From Dendrolimus kikuchii (Eukaryota > Arthropoda > Insecta > Lepidoptera > Lasiocampidae): 64,000 nt of DNA. Position numbers and translations under genes: made by a program. This document shows positions 1 to 10,346 of this stretch, one piece after another. Each line of letters starts with the position of its first letter. Position 1 is the stretch's first letter. The stretch lies in NCBI GenBank assembly GCA_019925095.2, contig CM034411.1, positions 4,689,501 through 4,753,500 on the forward strand. The letters are read 5' to 3'. The notes beneath the pieces were generated by a model. That model searched no databases, had not been told where the DNA came from, and was given only the letters and a program-made list of their open reading frames with translations.

Positions 1-491
1 CTATCAGAAAGAAGCTGCTGCAAACGCAGCAAAACATCGCCTTGCGGGTGTGCACGGGCGCGGGTCGGTACGTGAGAAACGACGTGATCGCCCGCGATTT
101 GAGCATTTCCAGTGTTGAGGAATTTGTGGTGATGTCGGCGCGTCAGATGTTCGACCGCACCGACAACGGCCGCCACACACACCTCCTCAGTATTGCTCCC
201 CTGCACGCGCGGCCACCTGACAACGAAGTCTCACGCTGGCTACCGACCCCTCGTGACCTCATCCGCCGTTTGAGAGGTCGCGAATATCTCCTAAGCCGCA
301 GACTGGCCAACCATGCTGCAGACGGAGCCAACATGAAGAACGCCGCAGATTGGCCGAAGCGAACCGCCGACATACCCTTACTGTGTCTGGCGGCTCCCGT
401 ACCCCGTCACCGGGGGATAGTTGCCCCCCGCGAATTGGACCGGGGCAAAGAGCAACAGCTCGAGGCCCCATACCGTCTCTGCCAGCCATAG
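1..491 (+). mobile_element. Jockey-like non-LTR retrotransposon, C-terminal end of the reverse transcriptase ORF
   Basis: The frame is open from the window edge (position 3) to 491. It reads KKLLQTQQNIALRVCTGAGR, YVRNDVIARDL and SISSVEEFV, then APLHARPPD. This is the terminal region that follows the RT domain in Jockey-type elements, where an NKALR-like helix precedes a YxRN...L...TV.EE pattern. The 5' part lies outside the window. The last ~60 codons run into repeated 3' sequence and may not be original coding sequence. It is probably a 5'-cut fossil. Confidence 0.65.
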
Positions 492-700
492 GCAGACCCG
501 ACGACCAACTCGACGAGACCGGAGACGGCGCTAACGCGAAGCTCGTGATGGCCACAGAACGCCTCTAATTGGCCAACGCGAACCGTCGACAACCAGTTAT
601 TGTCAGGCGGCTCCCGTACTTCGTCACCAGTGGGCGAATTCAGTTCGGGGCAAAGAGCGCAAGCTCGAAGCCCCATACCGGCTCTGCCACTATCAGGCAG
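351..700 (+). repeat. Tandem duplication in the 3' part of the Jockey-like element
   Basis: Two diverged copies of a ~210-bp unit, starting near 351 and 563. Both contain GGCGGCTCCCGTAC, a CGTCACC block, GGGGCAAAGAGC and AGGCCCCATACCG or its variant, ending in a TCTGCCA...GGCAGA hairpin. GC content is well above the surroundings. Confidence 0.75.
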
Positions 701-908
701 AGACGATGACCCTCAGTAGGCCGGAGCTATGCACTTGCATATCATGGCACTTACTTCACTTCAAAACGACTACTACTCTCTCTGCCATCCAGCATTATAT
801 TCTCTGTTACTCGTCTATGAATAGTTTAAAATTAACTGTAAATGTAAAAATAACGAGTCCACAAAGTATTGAACCAGAAACGTTACCAGACCTTTCGCGT
901 CTGGAAAT

Positions 909-1125
909 ATGCAGAAGTCGTGGAAGGCCACGACACACCTTCCATGATCAAATCGATCGTGTACTAGCAGAAGGTGATGTCAGGAGCCTTAAGAACAGAC
1001 GAGCGTGCATGACAAGAGCTATGAATGTCAAAGAAGCGAGTGAGGAGTGTAAGAATAAGCCTGAATGGCGCTCTGCTGTTCGTGCCTACCCCGCAAGGGA
1101 ACTGGCGTGTGAAGTTATGTATGTA
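909..1125 (+). mobile_element. RTE-type LINE fragment (family 1), 3' end
   Basis: Shares the sequence from GCAGAAGTCGTGGAAGGCCA through the ACTGGCGT end with the long copy at 18226-18963. It encodes CRSRGRPRHTFHDQIDRVLA and onwards in frame. The end is altered (GGCGTGTGAAGTTATGTATG), so the tail is short. The element is 5'-truncated, and the upstream open frame from 706 is not part of it. Confidence 0.8.
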
Positions 1126-1235
1126 TTATGTATAATTATAGATATTATACCGGTGTAAATTATTAGTTAGTATTGGTAATATAGGGTAATAATCCTATAT
1201 TACTTCCTATCCGTAACAATAATTATTATAATTGA

Positions 1236-1275
1236 AAATATCCGAAACTGTCTAATAAGACAGTTTCGGATATTT
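1236..1275. repeat. Perfect 18-bp hairpin, 4-nt loop
   Basis: Arms AAATATCCGAAACTGTCT (1236-1253) and its complement (1258-1275) around AATA. A second, 10-bp hairpin (GTAATATAGG...CCTATATTAC) lies just upstream near 1176-1203. Together they look like the end of a small foldback element or a terminator-like structure. CCGAAA also recurs near 2005-2020. Confidence 0.85.
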
Positions 1276-1419
1276 ACAATTATAAGTATTAGATATTTTA
1301 GAAAATGAGAACGGATAAAACAAACCATTACAAAGAAACGATTTCATAGCTTATACAAATACCGGCTCGGCTAGTCAAATTTATAGATAGATAGATAATA
1401 TGCTTTGTGTATAAAAATA

Positions 1420-1965
1420 TATAAGGAATGTAATTACGTCGCAATTTCTTCAAATAAAGTTTTTCTTTCTTTCTTTCTATAACACTTTATTGCTCACCTA
1501 AATAAATAAATACAAAAACAAAATGTTCTTGGCAAAACAACAGGCGGCCTTATCGCTAAAAGCGATCTCTTCTAGGCAACCCAGCTAAAAAGAAATTCTT
1601 AACTAATCTGGCGATGTAGGTGGAGCAGAAAAAAGATAGGACTGTACAATTTAAATATACATAATTACACTAATTTATAGATTTAATACATATATAAATA
1701 TAATAGTAATATATATACGTATATGCAAAATAATCTAAATAAATATATTTGTTAACATTATATGTGACAAGCATTTTATATATTACAATAGATAAATAAG
1801 TAAATGTTTAATATATTAGACATATTTATTTAGAGACAGATAGTACTTTCTAAGTGAGTTCCGAAATGTAGGTAATGTTTTGGCCTCTCTGACAGTAAGA
1901 GGCAACGCATTCCAGAGTTTGACAGCCTACACTGTAATTTGTCGTAGTGTCGCATTTAACGTTTA
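1420..1965 (-). mobile_element. LINE 3' end with degenerate RT C-terminus (CR1/Jockey type)
   Basis: Read on the minus strand, 1860-1945 encodes KLWNALPLTVREAKTLPTF, the AV.LWN.LP..R.A..L..F motif seen at the C-terminus of CR1/Jockey-type ORF2. Lower coordinates hold the 3' UTR with the GAAGAGATCGCTTTTAGCGA and AAGGCCGCC motifs, found also at 14340, 42420, 50700, 61250 and 63866. A TTTC repeat near 1460 may be the tail or a neighbouring element's end. Confidence 0.7.
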
Positions 1966-2170
1966 AAATTTTCTACTAATTATTAAAAATAGAGTCCCTG
2001 TCCGAAATTATCCGAAACCGTAGTGATGGTAATCATAGTTTCTCTTTGTGAGAGTCTAGATATAAGACTAGTACTATCTAGACTTCAGTATGAATACTGG
2101 GTTGTGATAATGTGCTAACTATAGATATATTTCAAAGTGTTATTGCGTCGTAATATAGTTTAGAGTATTT

Positions 2171-2650
2171 TATGGATGTTAAAGATACGAGTTGGGTATG
2201 GAAGAGAGAGCATGAAAGTAGAGTAAACGCGGTCGAGATGCGAGCACTGCGCAAAATCTGCGGAGTGACGCTCGCGGACCGTGTTCGTAATACCGAAGTA
2301 AGAAAGAGAGTTGGTCTGAAAGAGAGTGTCGGGGTGAAGGTAAGGAAAGGAATGCTCCGGTGGTTCGGGCATGTGCAAAGAATGCATGAGGAAAGAATGA
2401 CTAAACAGATATACAATGCAAAAGTGAATGGATGCAGAAGTCGTGGAAAGCCACGACATACCTTCCATGATCAAATTGATCGTGTACTAGCAGAAGGTGA
2501 TGTCAGGAGCCTTAAGAACAGACGAGCGTGCATGACAAGAGTTATGAATGTCAAAGAAGCAAGTGAGGTGTGTAAGAATAAGCCTAATTGGCGCTCTGTT
2601 GTTCGTGCCTACCCCGTAAGGGAACTGGCGTGAAGTTATGTATGTATGTA
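2171..2650 (+). mobile_element. RTE-type LINE fragment (family 1), C-terminal ORF2
   Basis: An open frame to the stop after RELA (2633) encodes SWVWKREHESRVNAVEMRAL, then LRWFGHVQRM, CRSRGKPRHTFHDQ and the family-1 end. The W.LT...E...LR..GV, RWFGH..RM and GRPR.....D pattern is the region after the RT domain in RTE-like ORFs. It ends in GTGAAGTTATGTATGTATG. The 5' end is truncated near 2171, where 7 bp differ from the long copy. Confidence 0.85.
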
Positions 2651-2937
2651 AAGATACGACATTTTGGAATTTGATATGAATTTATTTCGGATTGTCCGAT
2701 AGTTTTGGACAGTTTTTTATATTTTAGGAAGGTAACGATTTCACGGCTTTGCTTGGTGAATATGTCATAACCTGTCGCATTGCGTATTGCGTTTATGTAC
2801 TATTACCTATTTTTTATATGTATATAATGGAAACGTATTGAACAAATTTTTAAGAGGTTTGGTGTATAATACTTTAGACAACGGTGGTGAATAATGTAAG
2901 GCTTAATACAAAAATTGATTAATCGTATCATTTAAGT
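2651..2937. other. AT-rich sequence, nothing recognised
   Basis: Contains TTTCGGATTGTCCG, similar to the CCGAAA repeats near 1240 and 2005, but no gene or bounded element. Confidence 0.5.
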
Positions 2938-3092
2938 TATATGGATGGGTACAAATGTAAAGGTAGACCAAAAAAAAGGATGGATGGATTGTCTGAAGGA
3001 TGATATGATGATTTGTGGTGTGACAGAAGATGTATGTCAGAATACAGGAGTGTGAAAGGAAAAGACATATTGTGCCAACCCCAATTAATCGG
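2938..3092 (+). mobile_element. RTE-type LINE fragment (family 3), 3' end
   Basis: In two frames it encodes KGRPKKRMDGL followed by sequence like D.VKG......VKGKDILCQP, a decayed form of the GRPKKRWLDC...W....CCADP end of RTE ORF2. The same sequence occurs on the other strand at 60795-60957. It ends at CCCCAATTAATCGGGATATG. Confidence 0.7.
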
Positions 3093-3142
3093 GATATGGT
3101 GAAAGAAAAAAGGGAGAAGAGAGATATTATATATATATATTT

Positions 3143-3421
3143 CTTTTTTTTATTGCAGGAGTTCAGCGGACAGGCAGACGGCCCACTTAATGGTAAGCGG
3201 TTACCATCGCCTATGGAAATTTGCAACACCAAAGGTGCTACAAATGCCCTGCTGCTCTCTTAAAGGAGACTGGAACCTGGTCACTAATGCCGGAACACAA
3301 CACAAAGTTGTTATGGCGGCATACTCTAGACCAGGGGTGGTCGCCATCCAGTCGAGTAAATGCCCTACCACCTGGCTGTGGGTTGTTTAGTCGCCTCTTA
3401 CGACGGACGCCTGCACGGATA
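3143..3421 (-). repeat. Element R copy (fixed-end ~310-bp repeat)
   Basis: Full width from TTTTTATTGCAGGAGTTCAG to CTGCACGGAT, with an internal loss near 3400 that removes the CCGCAGGAAATTGTATTC segment. Element R in its own orientation starts ATCCGTGCAGGAACGGAG and ends CTCCTGCAATAAAAA. The two ends share a short inverted GCAGGA, and a poly(A) is at one end. No RNA polymerase III boxes are evident, so SINE or MITE remains open. Confidence 0.9.
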
Positions 3422-3700
3422 AAATTCATAAAAAAGTATACTTAAAGTATTTAAAACAGAAGTTATAAGGTATAATTTAATACGATCCACGAGAACGCTG
3501 CCAACACACCTCGCTGCAGTTTGGCTATGTAAAATTTTCAAAAGGAAAATTTTCCAAATTTGTGTTTGTGTTTTGTTTGGTTCTTCAAGATTTTTTTAGA
3601 AAGGAATATGTTTTGCTGTTCAGTTACTCTTGAAGTTAGTATTTTTTTTGCTGAATAAAATATGAGTTACGTACGTGACATCCAATAACAATGAAATTTA

Positions 3701-4600
3701 TATCGAGGGGTGAAAGGCTATCTGTTTTAAGCGACATTTTGTGACAGAATTGACTTGATGGTTTTCTTGGATCCTAATGTCTCAAACTTAAGGAATTATA
3801 ATGAACCTGGTTTCCAACTAAAAACTACAGATTGTTTTATTTTTTAATTATAGTATGTAGTTTACTAATGAAGTCTTTTTGTGGGTCATTGAAACTTCAA
3901 ACTCCTCTATCGACACAATTTCGCAAATGTCGCTTAAAACAAATAACCTTGGACCCCTCGATATGAAACTATTCTGAAGCTGCACTGAATCCAACGCAAG
4001 AAGAATGCTCAAAATCGTTTTTTTTTAAAATTCTCCTTTCTCTCGGGCGAACGAGATATGCCCAAGTATAGTACTTTTTTATTTTTCTATTTATTAAGAT
4101 ATTTGTATATTACTTATATATATATATTATAACTACTTATTTTTTTATATAGGGGTAAATAAACTTTATTACTAGGGGAATTAATAGATTTAGGTATTTA
4201 GGAATTGGGTGGGTAGATGTTCGGATTGTTAGGATGCGGTGATAGGATGGTTTAGGATTGGTTGGATGCATTTCTTTATTTATTTATTCTTTTCTGTGTT
4301 TTATAATTTCCTTATCTAGTTTACAATTGTTCTTATACATATCGAGGGGTCCAAGGTTATTTGTTTTAAGCGACATTTGCGAAATTGTGTCGATAGTGGA
4401 GTTTGAAGTTTCAATGACCCACAAACCACTTCATTAGTAAACTACATACTATATTTAAAAAAGAAAAAATCTGTAGTTTTTAGTTGGAAACGAGGTTTAT
4501 TATAATTCCTTAAGTTTGAGACATTAGGATGCAAGAAAACCATCAAATCAATTCTGTCACAAAATGTCGCTTAAAATAAATAGCCTTTCACCCCTCGATA
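3701..4600. mobile_element. Two MITEs in inverted orientation forming a 0.9-kb inverted repeat
   Basis: 3701-3963 and 4340-4600 are ~262-bp copies of one element in opposite orientation, 376 bp apart. Each begins TATCGAGGGGT and ends ACCCCTCGATA, and inside each end a GTTTTAAGCGACATTTTG or TTTAAGCGACATTTGCGAA block is itself inverted, so TIRs reach ~40 bp. TA flanks both, consistent with Tc1/mariner-like insertion. There is no coding capacity. Confidence 0.88.
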
Positions 4601-4976
4601 TATATTAACCAAATAACCGAAAGTTATACATATTTTGTAATTACTATTGTCTTATATAAAGCTGCTTTATTACAGTGCGATATTAACTTGTATATCTAAC
4701 TCAAAATCGGTTACGAAACAAAAAGGTTACAGCTGAACAAATAATTAAAAAAATACACAAATGAAATGAGACCATCCTCCATTTTTGAAATCGGTTAAAA
4801 AGATAAACAACATTAAAGTGCTACACACGCGTGAAATAATAAAATTTCCTAACAGGTATAAATAATTTAATACCGTAAAATTTACATGTTAACTAAGTAA
4901 TGCTTGTTTGTACTTATCTACAATCATAACGCAGTGGGTTGCATTCGTGAACCGTATAATTACAGTACAAGTAGGT
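4601..4976. other. AT-rich sequence, nothing recognised
   Basis: No open frame or repeat boundary that I can support. Confidence 0.5.
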
Positions 4977-5050
4977 ACTCGTGGTAGTAAAAGGCTTACG
5001 TACTCGCGTTTTAAATGACGTCGGTTCGAACCTCGGCCGGGAAGTTTGAA
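4977..5050 (+). repeat. Head of tRNA-derived SINE (SINE-2), degenerate
   Basis: CGTGGTAGTAAAAGGCTTACG stands at the A-box position and GTCGGTTCGAACCTCGGCCGG at the B-box position, as in the copy at 8618. The body is lost. Confidence 0.6.
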
Positions 5051-5177
5051 ACATTCGTTTTTTGCGATTGTTATTCCTAAATCCTAGTGTTCTTCTTCCA
5101 GTGGTTAGTATAGGATTGTTTCTGAACGCTTCTTTTACTTGCAGTTAAATGAAATTGATAACAGTTTTTAGAGCCGG

Positions 5178-5295
5178 CTTGGTCGGTATGATACCATGCT
5201 CTCACAAAATATGGATGTGAAGCGGTTAGCCTTAAGCTAAACATGATTCGTACGATGAATCAGAATTCCGATGACCCACTCACCCCTTTATATTT
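5178..5295 (+). repeat. Repeat shared with 13750-13870
   Basis: Both copies contain a GATAC CA block, GGTTAGCCTTAAGC or ATAGCCTTGAGC, GTGATTCGTACGATGA and a GATG(A/G)CCCACT end. The type of element is unknown. Confidence 0.6.
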
Positions 5296-5297
5296 GG

Positions 5298-5664
5298 TAA
5301 CTCCTCCTATAACTGCTATTTCTTATTCTTATATATTCTCTAACTCATCCTATAATTGATATATCTATTCGCTAACTACTGCTATAATTGCTATTTCTGA
5401 TTCCTATATATTCTCTAACTCATCCTATAATTGATATATCTATTCGCTAACTACTGCTATAATCCTGTAATTGCTATTCCTATTCCAGTATATTCACTAA
5501 CTCCTCCTATAATTACTATTTCTATTCGCTAACTACTGCTATAATCCTATAATTGCTATTCCTATTCCAGTATATTCGCTAACTGCTCCTATAATTGCTA
5601 TTCCTCTTCGCTAACTACTGCTATAATTGCTATTCCTATTCCTGTATATTCGCTAACTCCTCTT
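5298..5664. repeat. Compound minisatellite with two alternating unit types
   Basis: Ten units each starting CTAACT. Short units (~32 bp, ending TATTCG) alternate with longer ones (~42-50 bp, ending TATATTC(G/T)), giving a ~75-82-bp higher-order period. Shared cores are CTATAATTGCTATT and CCTATTCCAGTATATTCG. Confidence 0.9.
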
Positions 5665-6103
5665 AAATATATGAATAGGAATGTAGTTCGGCTACTACCA
5701 AACAATCTAGTGACCATGCGCGAGTAGGGCCTATGGAATACACACTCGGTCTTTTACTTTAGTTATCAAAGCATACAATTAGATAACGTGACCGCCCCCT
5801 TAGCTTCAAAGTCATGACGATAAACGACACCATCTGATACAGACATAAAAACACGCAAGCATGCGAAGTCCATTCAAATTTGACGTGCATTTAATACAAC
5901 AAAGATACAAACATGAAATGTTATTTTAGGGTTCTTGCGGCATTATTTATATCCACAGAATATCACATTAATAAACTTAGCCTTATAAACTAAGTCTAAA
6001 GCCTTATAAACTAAATCAGCAAATGCGAAACTAAAATTAAAAATACTTCGCTTAAAAATATACTATGCATTATTAATTTTTAATTTTTTAATTTTTTATT
6101 TTA
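5665..6103. other. AT-rich sequence, nothing recognised
   Basis: Contains a direct repeat AGCCTTATAAACTAA near 5980 and 6000; no gene is visible. Confidence 0.5.
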
Positions 6104-6332
6104 ATCAACAGACAAACACACATATTGTATATCCCCAAATTAAGCAAGTTACGCTTGTGTTATGGGTAATATACAACGGACTACTCTGGTGCCGATCTCA
6201 GACACCCAGACCACAGTAAATAACAGGGAAAATACGTTTCCGAAATTTACTATACCAGGAATCGAACCCGGAGCCTCTGCGTTGCAGTGAAGTAGGCCGG
6301 CAAAGGCTTAGCCCGCTCAACCACAGAGGCCG
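6104..6332 (-). repeat. tRNA-derived SINE (SINE-1), full length
   Basis: On the minus strand it begins CGGCCTCTGTGGTTGAGCGG and has box A TGGTTGAGCGG and box B GGTTCGATTCC about 45 bp apart, then TAGTAAATTTCGG and a GGTCTGGGTGTCTG body. It ends ATATGTGTGTTTGTCTG. About 228 bp long. Confidence 0.92.
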
Positions 6333-6379
6333 TATACTATAAAAGACACTATAATAATAATAGCAATAAACCCGCAGGG

Positions 6380-7012
6380 GGGCTTTGTGGCGAAGCCTTA
6401 GGTGAGTAGCGGCACCTCGAACCTGACTCCGGAGGCAAAGGCAAGGCCCCCACCTCCGTTCTTGCCGTAACCAGCCGGCACGGAGTGGAGATTCCTAGAA
6501 CTAAGACTCAAACTCCAGGGGTGGAAGTGATAGATGCTATAATATCAGAAGTAGCTTCGATGAACCTACAGTCCACCTTTCAACGCCCCTTAGCCACTCA
6601 CACCCATGTTGCCTCTGTCTTCAAAGACATTTTTTGGGGCCTATGTACGGAATGGCGAGTCACCGTCTGCCCAGTTTTCCAAGTTCCCCGAACATTGCGA
6701 CGGGCAGACGCCATAGTCCCCATATTCCCAGAGCCCTAGTACCCCTAGCAGTTCATTCCAATAGCCCAGTACTTTTTGTTCTCATTTCCCACAATAGTCC
6801 TATACGGGCCGGGGCTTAACTTTGGGTGCATTATTATATGGCGTAGACAGGGATAATCGCCGGTCAGTGTCACGCCACATTTATATTAAATTTATCAAGG
6901 GGCCTATAGGTGTTAACCTCCCCATGGACCCACGCAAGGCCTCCAAAAGTCTGGGCCATTATTCTGGCCAGTGGTTTTCAAAGACATATTGCAGTAACAA
7001 TATCCCATAAAC
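6380..7012 (+). mobile_element. Unclassified repeat with broken open frames
   Basis: 6867-6985 (CACGCCACATTTA...GTCTTCAAAGACATA-like) recurs at 51236-51365, so this is a dispersed element. The upstream part is GC-richer (AGTAGCGGCACCTCGAACC, CCGCAATGTTCGGGG-type segments) and carries short overlapping frames without a family motif. A retroelement ORF1 remnant is possible but unproven. Confidence 0.45.
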
Positions 7013-7014
7013 AT

Positions 7015-7120
7015 CCTACTATTGAGCTCAGGGCCTCCCAATGAACAGTGTACCCGCCAAGAGTATCTAAAATAAATTGGCAGTTTCACACATCGGTTAT
7101 CTATTGAGATAACAGATATA
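7015..7120 (-). repeat. SINE-2 tail fragment
   Basis: GGGCCTCCCAATGAACAGTG, GTACCCGCCAAG and CACATCGGTTATCT match the body of the SINE at 52317-52600 in the same orientation. Confidence 0.55.
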
Positions 7121-7130
7121 TATATTTGCA

Positions 7131-7772
7131 AGCCAAATTTGGAATCCGTGTTTCGAAGTTCATTCTGATAGATTAGAGCGTATTAAAAAAAAATTCACTA
7201 GATTCATCAATTTTAAATTCAAAATACCGCGCCAAGGTTACATTGAGCGCTGTACCCTATTCCATCTTCTGCCCCTCAAAGTTCGCAGAAATATTTGCGA
7301 TATACGTTTCTTGGTGAAAATTGCTCAGTCCAAAATTGACTGCGCTAGTCTTATCAAGAAACTACATTTGTATGTTCCCCCTAGTCTTGTACGCCCTAGA
7401 AAACTACTTCATTCGCCCTTGACACGTACAGCTTTCAGACGCTACTCATTTTTTGTTAGAACAGTGAATGAATTCAACAAACTCAACAAGTCGGATCATG
7501 TTAACATTGACTTGTTTGTGGATAGTCTAGCATCTGTAAATGAGAATATAATCAAAGCCTATTTTAATAATAGCTAGTTTTCCCCGTCACAAAATGTTCT
7601 TATTATTGTTCTTTATTTCTAAATTATTGTATTTTATACTTTATTTTTATTTCCCTGTCATCTGTGGAGGTTCATAATTAGCTGTTCTTTAACTATCTCT
7701 GTAACGCTAGTTTGTAAACTTTAGTTTGTAAGATCACAGCTGTTAACCTCCCAAATAAAATAAAATAAAATA
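7131..7772 (+). mobile_element. Jockey/CR1-like LINE: ORF2 C-terminus and 3' UTR
   Basis: The frame is open from 7131 to the stop at 7575-7577. It reads SQIWNPCFEVHSDRLERIKK, then IPRQGYIERCTLFHLLPLKV and RRNICDIRFLVKIAQSKIDC, then the VPP...RPRKLLHSPLTRTAF segment. This SQIW.P....DR.E..Q..F and L..RR...D..FL.K layout is the post-RT region of many insect non-LTR elements. The ~190-bp 3' UTR ends in AAATAAAATAAAATAAAATA. The copy is truncated upstream by SINE-derived sequence. Confidence 0.85.
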
Positions 7773-7786
7773 ATGCATATTGTTGC

Positions 7787-7915
7787 AGGTTTCATCGCGA
7801 TGTTTTCCTTCACCGTTAGCACGTGGTTATTGTAAGAATATGCACGTTAGTTCAGAAAAACTGGCTAAGGGATGCATGCTTTTTGCGGTCAGGGTTTGAA
7901 CCCATTTAACTACGA
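7787..7915 (-). repeat. SINE-2 fragment
   Basis: GCAGGTTTCATCGCGATG, TTTTCCTTCACCGTTAGCAC and the complement of a degraded B box (AGGGTTTGAACCC) match 52430-52560. Confidence 0.7.
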
Positions 7916-8095
7916 CACAGAAACCTCACATCCCAGATCAAAAGTTATTATTCAAACTAAATTCCACTAGAGAACGCTTTTTGAAGGTCATACATTAATC
8001 CTATTCTATTCTGCTTCGCTACGTATTATTGCTATTTAAGGAGAAGAAGCGGCAAGAAACTCTCCAGTAACACCTCTAGGTAAAAATTCTTTTAT

Positions 8096-8274
8096 ATATA
8101 CTAATATTATACAGGTAAAGTTTGTCAGTTTGGATTATATTGAAAATTCTTTCATCAGCAGGGAGCTACATTATTGTCGAGTAACATAGGCCATATTTGA
8201 CTGTTGATTGTGATTAATAAATCAAAAAAGTAAAAAATATTTCACGCCCAGCAAACTGGCAACGGGGCAGCTAG
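8096..8274 (+). mobile_element. Helitron-like non-autonomous repeat
   Basis: Starts near TATATACTAATATTATACAGG and ends GGGGCAGCTAG|T. Similar starts and CTAG ends occur at 32739, 38401 and 54678, as in the Helitron-like repeats widespread in Lepidoptera. No coding sequence. Confidence 0.55.
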
Positions 8275-8617
8275 TGTTATATACATTTTTTTTCTTTTTT
8301 TATAGATACAGAACAATTTTAAACAATCACTGTTCGAAAAATTAACGGAGTTGTAGCATACAGTGCACAATAGAAAAATAGACAAGATATAAAAAAAAAT
8401 ATAATGCAACATATCTCCGTAAATTCATAATAAATTTGACAAATTAAAATGTTGCACAGAAGATAGCTTAAACGACTTGAGCAAGTACATATGTAAACGA
8501 AGTTTTGTCATTGAAAGAAGAAATAAAAAAGCAGTTTATTTAAAAAATTGGGACGTACTTACATATGATTACAAAATAGCCTATTTTGAAAATTTGTACG
8601 CCGCATTTTCAGCAAAA

Positions 8618-8832
8618 GCCATGGTAGCTTAACGACTAGGGTACATTCCCAAACTCAAATGGCGCGGCTTCGAATCTGACCGGAAACCATGCACCACTGA
8701 GGCAGTTTTCTGACCTAATGTGTATATTGTTAACCCTGCCAAGCCGCCTTGGACAAGCGTGGCGGGTATACAGTCCGTTCCCCTATGAAGGGAGGCCCAA
8801 GCCCAGCAATAGGACGTGTATGCATTGTCATA
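8618..8832 (+). repeat. tRNA-derived SINE (SINE-2), near full length
   Basis: Head ATGGTAGCTTAACGACTAGG with B-box-like GGCTTCGAATCTGACC, then the body CCAAGCCGCCTTGGACAAGC and GTGGCGGGTATACAGTCCG to the GCCCAGCAATAGGAC end. Confidence 0.75.
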
Positions 8833-9022
8833 ATATTTTCAACAAACAAGATTTGCACTCAGTTTATTACTGTGCCGGAATTATATCCGATACAAACTTT
8901 GATTTTTATTCCTCAATAGTGTAGCATCCCTTTTAGTTAGATCAATAGAAGTAATACATATTTTATACAAGACTCAAAAAGACAAAACTATTTGAATTAA
9001 TGTTATAACACTCACGTAATAA

Positions 9023-9215
9023 TAATTGATTGATCGTGTACTAGCAGAAGGTGATGTCAGGAGTCTTAAGAACAGACGAGCGTGCATGACAAGAGTTATG
9101 AATGTCAAAGAAGCAAGTGAGGTGTGTAAGAATAAGCCTGAATGGCGCCCTGTTGTTCGTGCCTACCCCGCAAGGGAACTGGCGTGAAGTTATGTACGTA
9201 TGTATGTATGTATAA
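9023..9215 (+). mobile_element. RTE-type LINE fragment (family 1), 3' end
   Basis: Begins at TTGATCGTGTACTAGCAGAA and runs to GGCGTGAAGTTATGTACG plus four TATG units. 5'-truncated. Confidence 0.88.
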
Positions 9216-9331
9216 TAATAAAGTGTAGTGCTATGCGCTAAACATTAACAAAAAACTCATGAACAAAGTGTCTTCTCCTTAATAAAGACAATAGGAAACG
9301 TGTTTTGGACAAATTCTTAGTTTAAGTTATA

Positions 9332-9508
9332 TTCGGGGTTGGCCTGGAGCTCATCACCTCTATCGAGACCTCTCAACGTCTTATTGAGGTCTCGCATGAC
9401 CAAAAGGATGGCTTGCACCTCAACGATGTCATCCAACGTGGAAATGCGTCCAGCGTTTTGGGCACGCTCCCCGCCGACAGCGACCTGGAGTCTATTTTTT
9501 ACTTATAG
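9332..9508 (+). mobile_element. Element-coded C-terminal fragment (IQRGN..LGTLP family)
   Basis: In frame to the stop at 9506-9508 it reads TSQRLIEVSHDQKD, then NDVIQRGNASSVLGTLPADS and LESIFYL. The same C-terminal pattern (KRLIDSSGDQ...MAIQRGNVASLLGTLP) occurs at 26565-26705. Both look like the end of one dispersed insect retroelement protein, which I cannot assign to a family. Confidence 0.5.
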
Positions 9509-9592
9509 ATTATTACTTTGTAAGTATAGTTACATTTATATTGTAGTTTAATTTTAGTTTATATTAATTTATTTAGAACTTATTCTTCTTCA

Positions 9593-9860
9593 GCGAATCT
9601 CAGTCCACTGCTGGACGTAGGCCTCCCCAAGTACGCGCCACGTATCCCGATCTCCCGTCTTCCTCATCCAGCCCATGACAGCGATCTTGCGCAGGTCGTT
9701 AGTCCACCGGGCTGGCGGGCGTCCTACGCTACGTTTGCCGAGATGTGGTCTCCACTCCAGGACTCATTTGCTCCATCGGCCATCGGTCCTGCGGCAGACG
9801 TGACCGGCCTACTGCCACTTCAACTTGCTAATTTTGTGAGCTATGTCGGTTACCTTCGTA
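9593..9860 (-). mobile_element. RTE-type LINE fragment (family 2), ORF2 end
   Basis: Minus strand encodes VGRPPARWTNDLRKIAVMGW, then MRKTGDRDTWRVLGEAYVQQ and WTEIR before a stop. This GRPP.RW.DD...W......R..W...GEAYVQQW end is typical of insect RTE elements. A decayed copy is on the plus strand at 40110-40345. The upstream part is frameshifted. Confidence 0.85.
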
Positions 9861-10346
9861 CTCTTACTTAGTTTATTTTTAATTGTTATCTACTTATATA
9901 CTATTTGACTCGTTATAGAAATGACTTTATATATTGATTTAATATATCTTTAAGAAGTGTTATATTTGGGTTAGATTTAAATTACTCATTAGTCTTATTT
10001 CCTAGATTAGATTGTAATTATAATGTTGTATCACTAAGATACATCATTTAAGGTAAAAAAAATATACAGAACCATTGAGCATTTTAAAAGAAGCGTTAAT
10101 AATACGTCTGCCCTTTAATTATGATAACTGATAATATGATAATAATAAGGCAGTTGTTATGAAAAAAAAACGGTTTTCTACATTTGCAAGTAGTTATTTT
10201 TCTTACAGATCAAATATTATGGTGTGAATTTTGTGATGTAGCTTTGTTATAGAGAAGCTGAGAAAGAAGCAAAGAACCCCGCTAATGGACAATAGTTACC
10301 GACGAGTATAGACGTTTGCAACAACAGGTACGTTGCCAGATCTTAA

